Positions 46,101 through 58,100 of a DNA stretch of 64,000 nt are shown here, piece after piece; the first letter of the stretch is position 1; each line of letters starts with the position of its first letter. The translations under genes and the position numbers were made by a program. Under the pieces are notes generated by a model. The model made no database searches, was not told the DNA's origin, and saw only the letters and a list, made by a program, of their open reading frames with translations. This DNA is from Lumbricus terrestris. Lineage: Eukaryota > Annelida > Clitellata > Crassiclitellata > Lumbricidae. The DNA is taken from assembly GCA_949752735.1 (NCBI GenBank), contig OX457042.1, positions 33,869,289-33,933,288 on the forward strand, written 5' to 3'.

Positions 46101-49100
46101 GGGGACTGGAATGCTCCATCGAAGTCTTTGAGGGGTGACCAACTGGTCCTGCCGGATGGCTGTCTTTGGTTCCACAAATCCATTGTCATTGAACAGAGCA
46201 AGCATAATTCTGTGAATGAATGAATAAGAATAATTGCCAACACTTGAATCAGAGGCATTTAAACAGATGGACGGCAATGTTTCATTCAAAAATTTATCCT
46301 CGTCAGGAGCGTCTATGGTGCAGTAATCGTGATGTACAGGCCAGTTGCTTTTAAATTAAACTGCATTCCTGATTGACAGTCCTTTGGATAGAACTGGAAT
46401 AAAGTTGGTCAAGGTTTAAACATAAACAGCCACCTACAGGATGGTGCAGTTAGCTCTAATGTTGCCTTTGGAATCAGTAAAATACTAACTATTAACCCGT
46501 TCCCGCCGGATCGGGTCGCTAGCGACCCGATAAACCCAATAGGTATCGGAAAAATTCCGGCGGGAATGGGTTAAGAGACTCACTTGGCACCACCGTATGT
46601 GGCTGCCTGTGTCAGAGTCCCTCGCGCTTGTCTCTGACCGTCTGAGTGCTTCTGTTTGACGAGACGCCATTCCAGCTGGTAATACAGACTCCTCATTTAC
46701 TTTTCTATACATGTTTTAATACAATACAATATATCTGGATTCGTAAGGGCATAGGCTGAGACCTGGGCCGAGAATTGGGGGGGACGGAAAGACGCGAAAT
46801 TTTCCAAAGAATTTCTGACGACCGGCGAAATCTCGGAAAAAAATGTTATTTTCGCCGCCAAAAAAGTTGATGACCTTTTTTTGGTCATCCGGCCAAATCT
46901 CGTCGAAATTTTCTATTTTCGCCACCAAAAAAGTTGATGACCTTTTTTTTGGTCATCCGGCCAAATCTCGTCGAAATTTTCTATTTTCGCTGCCAAAAAA
47001 GTTGATGACCTTTTTTTCTTTCCTATTTTCGCCGCCAAAAAAGTCTTGATGCTCAAAGATTGGGGGGGGACAAATGCATGGGCCGTCCCACCCAACACTT
47101 TCATTGGGGGGGCCGTCCCCCCAGGTCTCCGCCCCTGCGTAAGGGGACATGAGCGGAGCTGAAATCTAAAAAAATTCATGGCCTTGTGGTGACTCGTGAA
47201 CCCTGAACATATAACTAGCACACTACTATGCCATTGCACATCTTAACCGTTCTAAAAATAATGTCAATGTTGCTACAATTACACGAAATTTCAGTGACCC
47301 TACTAAAAGAACACCATTTCCTCCTTTGGACTTCATCCTTTGTTAGTAATATATTAGAACTTCTCCCTTTGTTAGTAATATATTAGGACTTCTCCCTTTG
47401 TTAGTAATATATTAGGATTTCTCCCTTTGCTAGTAATATATTAGGACTTCTCCATTTGTTAGCAATATATTAGGACTTCTCCCTTTGTTAGTAATATATA
47501 AGGACTTCATTCTTTGTTAGTAATATATTAGGATTTCATTCTTTGTTAGTAATATATTATGACTTCTCCCTTTGTTAGTAATGTATTATGACTTCATCCT
47601 TTGTTAGTAATATATTAGGACTTCTCCCTTTGTTAGTAATATATTATGACTTCATTCTTTGTTAGTAATATATTATGACTTCTCCCTGTTAGTAATGTAT
47701 TATGACTTCATTCTTTGTTAGTAATATATTAGGATTTCATTCTTTGTTAGTAATATATTATGACTTCTCCCTTTGTTAGTAATGTATTATGACTTCATCC
47801 TTTGTTAGTAATATATTAGGACTTCTCCCTTTGTTAGTAATATATTAGGACTTCTCCCTTTGTTAGTAATATATTAGGATTTCTCCCTTTGCTAGTAATA
47901 TATTAGGACTTCTCCATTTGTTAGCAATATATTAGGACTTCTCCCTTTGTTAGTAATATATAAGGACTTCATTCTTTGTTAGTAATATATTAGGATTTCA
48001 TTCTTTGTTAGTAATATATTATGACTTCTCCCTTTGTTAGTAATGTATTATGACTTCATCCTTTGTTAGTAATATATTAGGACTTCTCCCTTTGTTAGTA
48101 ATATATTATGACTTCATTCTTTGTTAGTAATATATTATGACTTCTCCCTGTTAGTAATGTATTATGACTTCATTCTTTGTTAGTAATATATTAGGATTTC
48201 ATTCTTTGTTAGTAATATATTATGACTTCTCCCTTTGTTAGTAATGTATTATGACTTCATCCTTTGTTAGTAATATATTAGGACTTCTCCCTTTGTTAGT
48301 AATATATTATGACTTCATTCTTTGTTAGTAATATATTATGACTTCTCCCTTTGTTAGTAATGTATTATGACTTCATCCTTTGTTAGTAATATATTAGGAC
48401 TTCTCCCTTTGTTAGTAATATATTAGGACTTCTCCCTTTGTTAGTAATGTATTATGACTTCATCCTTTGCTAGTAATATATTAGGACTTCATCCTTTGTT
48501 AGTAATATATTAGGACTTCTCCCTTTGTTAGTAATATATTAGGACTTCTCCCTTTGTTAGTAATATATTAGGACTTCTCCCTTTGTTAGTAATATATTAG
48601 GACTTCTCCCTTCGTCGCTAATATATTAATGTAAATTTGCTATGCTGTATTTCACGCTATTCTCTTGGACCAATAAAATCTGAAATCAAGATGGAGCTGA
48701 CTAACTCATTTGTGAGGTTGTATTCACTGATGTGACCCATGATCGGTGCATCTCCCCACGAATGTTCCGCATTCAAACCCATTTTGCCGTCGCTGAAGAA
48801 GATCGCGTTGAAACTCTTGTCGAACCAGATCGATGAACCATCGCCGTGCAACAGATGCTTGCCACGTGCACTCCATGAATCCAATGACCTCGTTTCCAAG
48901 ACGACCTGCACGGATACACCAGATGATTGTTGATCATTTGGCTGGAGTGCAGTAAAGATGCACACCAGAAGCAAGTACGTATATGTGGCGCCACACACCA
49001 AAACCAGCATTAACACGTTGACCGCGAGGGACGTGTTAACACGTCCCCCATTGAGTCATTTAACACAGCAAATCAGCGGTCAACATGTTAAGGTGATTTT

Positions 49101-52100
49101 CCAAGATATTGAGTTTGATACGTCATTTCAATGGCCTTGTCTCGGGCTTTAAAATGACACAAAAATTATCGCTCTAGCTTTATTCCAACCGAAGATAATA
49201 CAAGAAAAAAAGTGATCCAATTAAACTAATTAATCAACCAATTAACTTAATTAAAACAAACTAATTTGCATATCAAGAGCATTAAAATGGCTATAAAACT
49301 CAAGAGCATTAAAATAGCTATAAAACTTGTATTTTAAAAAAATAATTTTTTTAAACAAATAATTTTTTTTATTAAATTCTGCACAAAAATAAATAATCAC
49401 AAACATACTATTTCCCTAAATATCTTTGATGTGTAATTTACGACTTAACGCTGATTTCGGCGTGGACCGCCACATATATTCTTTATAAACAATATTTTGC
49501 TAACTGCACTTTGGTGCACAGACATATAATAAACACAGTTAAAAGTTATAAAACATCCAAATAGTAAATGCTTTTGGCATCAGCTATCAACATATAATGG
49601 GTGGACAGTGGACACAACATAAGTAATTCAAGCTGAAGCCTGTGCCTGTTGCCCAACATGACGTCATGGTGTTTAAATCAACATTGGACACCCCAAGCCG
49701 TATAACGACATCACCATCAACTAAATGTTCTGCTCAGCATGACATCACACGCTCATTAACATAATTCATTCACACGCTCATTAACATAATTCATTCACAC
49801 GCTCATTAACATAATTCATTCATTCGCTCATTAACATAATTCATTCATTCTGTGATGCTATGCTGGGGTAAGTGCAGGTTTCATCTTACAGTACAACATC
49901 AGCTGGAGAGTGTTTCTAAAACAACACAGCCACATCAGGATTTCCCAATGATCCTGATCAGTTCGAGGAAAGTAGATGCTCACATGAAACACAGCCGACT
50001 CCAGTACGTCCAGGGAGTCCTTGTTGACTCCAGTGGAAAAATGAGTCGATCGGATCTGCGCCCATTCCGTTCGATCGATTCCTGTCAAAGTGGCGATGGA
50101 ACGTTCGAACGTCGAGTATTCATCTAAGTAAGAAGAAAGTACGGTATTCTCTTTATTACTCCACTTGCACACGCACTCGCACAATGGGATATAAAACATC
50201 GCAATACTGTATTGTATCCATAGATTATATAACGCCTCTCACAATATGACAATTCAGAAGTGCTCTCAGCATGGGTGGAGTTTATCCGGGGCTAGGAGAG
50301 CTAAGCCCTCCCAAGAAGACCCAGATTCATTTTTTTACCCGTGTAAATGGTTTCTTTTTCCGGACTAAGCCCCCCCAAGAAGGCTTTAGCCCCTCCAAGA
50401 ACGGAAACCAAACTCCGCCCATGGCTCTCAGTCAGGATTTAAAGTGGCTGGGAACACATGGGAACGGTGTTCCCACTGCTTTCGATGCTTGCATCCACAC
50501 TGCTCACCATGCTGGAACCCTGGAAACACATACAGTGCCTTGGTGGAAATATAAACTCCAAACCGTAGATAACTATGAAACAAGATCGTAGATTTTCAGC
50601 ATGATGTACGAAAACTACCGGACAATTCTCAATTGAATATCATTCCGTTTGTACTCCAAGCATCGCATTTCATATGATCTGCATGGACGGAGACTTAGGG
50701 TGATAGGGGAAACGGTCCCCCACAATTAATGTGGTGGGTGGACAGCCCATGCATTTGTTCCCCCAATCGTTAAGCGTCAGGGCATGTCACGTTAGAAGTG
50801 ATGGCAAAAAAGTCATCAACTTTTTTCCGCAGATAATATTGGTTTTTCGTTGACATTTTCAGATGGATGACTAAAAATAAGGTCAACTTTTTTGGCTGGC
50901 AAAAATGGAAAATTTCGTCGGCGACTCAGCCATTCGTCCGCCCAAAATCTTCGGCCGGTCATTTTCGTCTCCTCCCAAGTCTCCGCCCATGATGATCTGA
51001 ATTGTGCTCCCTGTATAAGTTAAAAGAAGAACGCCACATACAATCCGATGAAAAACATACGAGAATGATGATTAGCATCCTCCACAATCCACTCCAGTTG
51101 CTTTTCCAGGCTTTGAGGAGACAGCGGACGACCACGCACGTCGTACAATTCCAGCCGATAATAGACGCCGCAACACATCACAGTCAGATGCTAAACGAAA
51201 ACAATATTTCAAAGGCGTCAAATAAATATGGAGAGGTCCAATTGTAAATATAACACAATAGCAAGAAAGCAAACTGTGAAGTCTTTTGCATGCTACGTAC
51301 AATGTGTGTGTGTGTGCGTGTGTGTTGTCATGAACACAAAAGAAGACAGGCTGGCAATCTCAGCTCTGGTTTCGCGAGGAAGGTTTTGCAAAACACAGGA
51401 CCAATAAAGCCATAGGTGGCGTTTGGTTTCCGTTCTTGGAGGGGCTAAAGCCTTCTGGGTAGGGCTAAGCCTGGGAAAAGAAACTATTTACACGGTAAAA
51501 AAGATGAATCTGGGTTTTCTTAGGGGGCTTAGCCCCTCCTAGCCCCTGATAAACTCCGCCCATGAATAATGCAATGCTTCTGTGCCAAGTTCTACAGCAA
51601 CGAGCTTGGAGAACAAGAACACCCTGATTGGCCAATGAAGGGACCTGCAGCTAAGAACAGATGAGGCAGAGAGTGACCCAAGATAAGATTGGACAATTTC
51701 TACCAGGCTAACGGTAATTAAGCCTAATGAAGCCACAAGGGTAATAGAAATTGTTTACTTACTAAACATTCTGAAGATTATCGCGATCACTTACCTTTGA
51801 GGAATCAAACTTAACCAACGTATCAACATCAGTCCCAGGAATCCTAAACATAACGCACACAAAAGTCTCAGAAAACAATAAATGCTTGACAAACCATACA
51901 AATCAAACCAATAATAATAACAATAATAAAAATTTCTATGGCGCCATAACGAGGCCATGCTGCTACAAGGGCACCTTGACAACCAAGTCTCTGAATATAA
52001 CGTACGAAAGCCTCCAGTGTAAGAAATCTAAATGCAATTTTTCTTAACCGATCAGTTCGATTATTTAAAAAATCCAACTCTCAATACTCCCCATGCTATT

Positions 52101-55100
52101 GGTTGAGCTCTCAAACCAATCACCATACTGCTCCACAAAATATGTGAGTGCATGCAGTGCACAAGCAACACACACACAATATACATGTTCTTGGTTCCAT
52201 TCCCAAAAACTGCAACTATGCAGAATCGAGCCTTTTCCGTGGTGGAACAAGTGATTCTGGAATGAACTCCCAAAATAGCAATGTCTGCTTCCTGGGGTTC
52301 TTACTGAAACATTTTCTATTCAACTCAAAACTGTGTTTTCCCCCCATGCTAGAGACTGGAGCGCTTCTGAGTAGTACCCTTGAAGAAGTGTTATAGAAAT
52401 TCTTGAATGAATATCCAAACACACACACATATAATATAATACAGTGGTTCCCAACCTTTTTTGACTGTCGGGCCACTTTTTCTAAGTTGGAGGACACAAA
52501 GGCCACTTTTTCTTCGTTGAAGGATACTAGGGGGCCACAAGACTAAGATTTAATTAACTAAAGGCATATAAAATTGTTGTAATTGAATAAAAATAGAATG
52601 TTTGATGCGATTTATTAACGTCCAAAGAAAATAATTTGGAATAGAAAAGAATAAGATATTCTATCATGTACAAATTGTCAATTTTCACATATATTTTTTT
52701 TAATTCATTGAGATGCTGCGGGCCATTTTTGTAGGCCAGGCGGGCCACTTTTGGGATGGGAACTGCTGATATAATATATAATAATTACATTCCCAGATAT
52801 CTCCATAAATATACCCAATAGCATTTGTCTGCCCACCTGGTTGTTGAGAAGAGACGTTCGTACTGGGCCATGCACACGGGAATGGTGTTTCTGATGAGGA
52901 TTGGCGGAAGAGATTCATGGTCAATCATTCGCTTGCACATCATAAATTGGAAGATCGTGCTGGCAGCTCTGTTGTCAGATACAAAAGAAATGTGGACAAT
53001 CAAAGAATACTGAACCATAACACAATACCAGGTGGATGATTTGACGAGGGCTTATGACAACATAGGCCATTGCCCTCGAAAAAAATTTGTTTGGCATAAT
53101 ACAGCTTTTTTATATAATGTATATATCACATTTTACTCCAGTGTACAAACTGTACATTGGTCAGAATCAAACTGACTGCTATAGCATCTTGCAGTCTTAA
53201 CCAGGTCATTATTAACTAGGTCATTGTTACCTATGTCATTGTAAAGTAGGCAAATACACCTCAATTAAAAGCAATAATTCTACTGTGCTAACCAATAGAA
53301 AACACTACAGAGTATTTCCGTGTACTGGTGTTAGTTGCAAAAATCATGGATCAGGCAAACAATCAAAGAGAGTTGTGTTATAGTGACACATATACCAATC
53401 TCCACGTCAGCTTAGACTTCGGTGAAGATCAGTGCAAAGATATGAAGTTTAACGTTCTTGAGCTGGTTCATTTAAATAGCGTATACAACTATACGGTCCG
53501 CAAAGGTTTGCCAGTCACTCTGGTGACAGAGTAAAGCAGGGAGGTGATCTGACCGACATCTCTGACGAGCGTAGACTCGGACCCGACCTGGGCTGATGAA
53601 CCAAAGTCCTCCGTGCCCACCTTCTCGAGGTGCGGACTGTTAGTACCCTTCCTTAGGAGGGGGAACGAACGGGCACGGCAGGCAAAACCAGGGGAAGGCA
53701 ATGGCAAACCACCCCTGTTAACATGCCAAGAGAATCGTCATGAGACACAACAAACCAAACACTAAGAAGAGGCTCGTGAGAGCACTAATCTTTCCTACGA
53801 TATTATATGGCTGCGAGACATGGACAAAGACAAAGAATATGGAGAAAAAGATTAACGCATGCGAAATGTGGATTTGGAGGAAGATGTTGCGAATATCTTG
53901 GACAGAGAAAAGAACGAACGAATCTATAAGAATGGAAATTGGATTGGAAAACGAAGAGTCGTTAAAACAATTCGCGACAAGATTGAAGCTAAGATTCTTC
54001 GGACATGTAATGCGATCTGATGGTCTGGAGAAGGAAATGATGCTGGCTTGTGGTGAGGGAAGGAGAAGACTCGGCAGACCAAGGACGAAATGGATGGAGA
54101 TACACGACATAACTGGCATGAATTTGGAAGAACTGAGGGACTTGGCTGTGAACAGAGAACAATGGAGAATGTGTGTCAAGACGATCGCTAGAACTCTATG
54201 AGTTGACAGCACAAGACAAGACACAAGACAAGACATACAACTATACATGTAAAAATCTGCCAAACCCATAAATTGCACTTACTGACTTACCTTGAGATTT
54301 GCCGATGAGTAGGGCTCCAGTGCGCGTGATCAAGAACGTAATAATTGCTGTTAATCGACAATGGAGAGCGACTCGACAGATAAACATACTTCTCCCTGTC
54401 GAAAAGTAATCCAAAAGGAATTTTATTCCATATTTACAGATAAAGTGCTGACGTTCATATTTCTGTCCACTCTAGGTCACAAAATTAATTGATTGCATAT
54501 TGATCAAACCAAAATCAGAATCATCAGGGCTCAGATTCGGATGTTCTTTACCAAGATTCACCAAGCTTAGTCACATAAAGAGTGCTCTCTGAAGACCTAA
54601 AGAAATAAAATGCCAACAGAAACTTCCTCAGACAGCATTGCAGAATTTGTCGTATGCCCATCGCAACTTGCAACTGCAAAGACGAGCAAGTCAAAACAAG
54701 ATAGTAATGCAATTGTTTCCCAATAGCCCATCACTTCATCGAAAGGAAAGACACATATTTTTCCCATCTGCAAGGCACCTAAGTATCACACATGTTTTTT
54801 ACATTAAATTACATAATCCTTGAGTATGGATAATATACCGATACTGATACTCATCATTACATGAACAGAGAAAAATGGCGTCGTTGGACGTACGAACCTG
54901 CCCGAGGGCAGATAACGTGAAGAAGAAGATTCTCATCAAGGGGTACACAACTGCTGCACTGGACTGTCAAAGCCATGGGTTGAAATCTACACCGGGACAG
55001 CTAGAACTCTCTTCCACATGCATCCCTAGTGATCTTGGCTATAAAATGAGTCACACATCATAGATAGCTGATTGGAAGATCAGATAATGAGAGGACTGAC

Positions 55101-58100
55101 CACTCAGCATCAAAAACCAATTTAAGAGAATAGAAGTCATAAACATTTAGCGCCCATAACTGCTATTCTACTCGAGTGATGCTTGCTTCATCTGCGTGTC
55201 TGTGCACTAATGTCTACCGGAAGATTCTGATTTTTAATTAAGTCTCACAGAAACCAATCAAATCTAAAAAAGAGAACCATGCCTTTGATTTGCAAATGTC
55301 GCCTTACCACCAGTCAGTCACCCAGTTGGGAGACCACCAGGACTTGAGAACCAGGAACCTCTGAAGTCTCGGTCCAAGGTCCATTCGAAATTCCTTCAAC
55401 AGAAGTGACCATCAACTAATTAAAGATCAAGTCCAAACCGATGAAGCCACAAGGGATTAAGTTCGATTAGATTAAACAATCAAAGATCGAGTTCAAGCAG
55501 AATATGACATCTAAGATCAAGTCAAACATAGATCATAGGTCCAAACAGATGAAATGATATAAAAAATTAAGCCCAGTCAGATGCCACCATCAAAGATCAA
55601 ATTCCTAAAGTACCATGAACAAAATATCTAAAATCAAATAAAAAATTTATATAACATCTTCAAGGACCAAGTTGAAACAGATCAAGCCTCCAAACAATTA
55701 AAGTAATATAAAAAAATAAACAAACAAAACGAGAAAAATTAAGTTTTGAAGAATTGAAGTCCCAAATTATTTGTAAATTATTTGTTTAATGTAAGGTATG
55801 CGACTATGCGTGTAGTTGAGTATTTATGCAATTAATAAATAAACAGACAGAAATAAATGATCACGCTATAAAACTTTCAAACCACAAACAGCTATCACGC
55901 AGTTAAAGTAATTTAATATTAATTAGTTGAAGCAACTCTAAATATCCATCACCATACCAAATGAATTTTGGTAAGATAAAATTGACCTCTGAACTTGGCA
56001 TCCTTCTTGAGAAACTCTAATTGTTTAAACTCTTTGGCATAAAGCGGTCTAAGAGAACCAAGGCATTTAATATAAATTAAACAATAATTCAAAATTAATT
56101 AGCTGGAAATTACTTTGAATATTCATCACCATACTTACTGAATATTCAACAGACAAAATTGACCTCTGACCTCAGCATCTTTCTTGAGAATCTGGAATTC
56201 TTCCGAGTCTTCTGCATAGAGCGGTTTAACGGAATCGAGTAGTTTATCGATCGTTGAATTCAACGGAGGAACCGGAAGACGAGGAAGGCTGTTCTGGTAG
56301 CTGAAAGTGATCGGATGGTAGCCGGAAGCCATCCAGACGATAAAACCCCAGATGGTAGAACACCACGACTGACGGTGTGGAGGCTCATCTACAAACATTA
56401 GTATCATCTAGTAACTTCTATGTAGCACCCATCTTCAGTAACTATATCTTCAGTCAATGACTCAATGGTGATGGGTGGCAAAAACAGAAGTACGCAGGTT
56501 CGACACTCGCTAAAAGCCGATAACTGCATCTTTATCTCGCTCAATGCATTCTGCTGATCGCCTTGATCTTTTTGTTCCCAGGACTATAGGACTGCTCTTG
56601 CCCAACATCGAGCGTTAATGGGGCGTTTGCTGTGGTTGCTTCTTCCATTTGGATTGGCCTTCCTACCCCACTAAGGGACTCATTTTTACTCATCAACTTT
56701 AAAGACATATCTCTTCTCCTGTAGCTTTTCGTGCTGAGAGTGCTTCTGAATTTAAGTCAATCTCTGAGAGACACAATAGAAATTTCTAGATAGAACACAG
56801 TATAATAAGGTTAACGTGGTCTTCCACTCCACAAAGGCAATTACAAAATGAGCAGCAATAGCAGGATGTCTAATAGACGTCTAGCAGACTGTCATAAAAT
56901 GGACGCCTGTTTATCTTGCTATCGAGTCATAAAATGGACGCCTGTTTATCTTGCTATCGAGTATTCCTACTATTTCAAACTCCGCCACTGGTTGCACTTT
57001 GCCAGGGCCAGTCCCAAGCCTGGATAATGGAGGATGGTATTGCTAACGGTCTTTGTTACCACACAGTGACGTTAAACTGCAAATACCACCATCTTGAGAT
57101 GAGGCCAGAAAGCCGGTGAGGGACAGGGACGAGTGGAGGAGATGCGCTGCCCGATGTGCAGATGTGCACGGGAAGGACTGTGCACTAAGTAACAGTGCAG
57201 TTTGTTTGAATAAAAAATAAAAAATGGGTGCTTTGAATAAAATCACAATAAAAATCATAATCAATACAAAATTGTGACTTGTAATTTCTATTGCGTCGTT
57301 CTACAACCTTAACTTACCTGACTTGAAATAAACAGTCCTATCGAAATAGAAACGTCATCTTACACATCCATCCGCGATAGGACAGCAAAATCCTAAGCAG
57401 CCATCTTCTTGTGAACATGAGAGCAACGAAGAAAATGATTCCTCCACCGCTCGATACAATGAACAGCCGTAGATAATATGGAATTCCTATCAAAGATACA
57501 TAACGACGCTGCATCAGAACTTCATCAAAGTTTTGAAACTCCAAAGACCTCCTAACATTTGACATTGACAACTCTGAATCCTCTGAAAGTGGGCATAAAG
57601 GCTTTATACTCAAGGCCAAGCAATAGTAAACATAAATGCTATAAAATTTATATCATTAAACAGATTATAAAGTCTTTTCTGCAGTATATTATCTAACCTC
57701 AGAAGCAACCGTGTGTATGAAGCTGCAACCTTTTGATTGACAGCCCAGCACACAAAAATTACTCGACTAATAAATTCCCCATACTTGCAGGAACCTTCCC
57801 TTTCTACCTTGAATTTTCAACGCTGAGGTTCCCTTCATTCATCTGTTCAGACCGAGCTTCCTATCTCTCGCTCACGGACCTTCACAAGGCAATGCTATGC
57901 TTTCTCGGTTGCTAGCCCAGCCAACTGGAATCCATGGGCTTCCTGTGGCAATTCACCTATTGCCCAGGGATTACTTCACCATGTTCTCCCCTAACCTTAA
58001 GACTATCTATTTAGCCGAGGCTGGGTCAGGAGCGCTTGTGACGAGACAGTGTTGAAGGGGCGCTGTCTAAATACTGCTAATAAATAAATAAACAAGCACC

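Noticed and set aside
47335..48630. Regular 29-bp repeats resembling a CRISPR array
   Set aside because: Units are contiguous without unique spacers and the window is eukaryotic; it is a minisatellite.
53718..54278. 186-codon minus-strand frame
   Set aside because: Antisense shadow of the LINE ORF on the plus strand.
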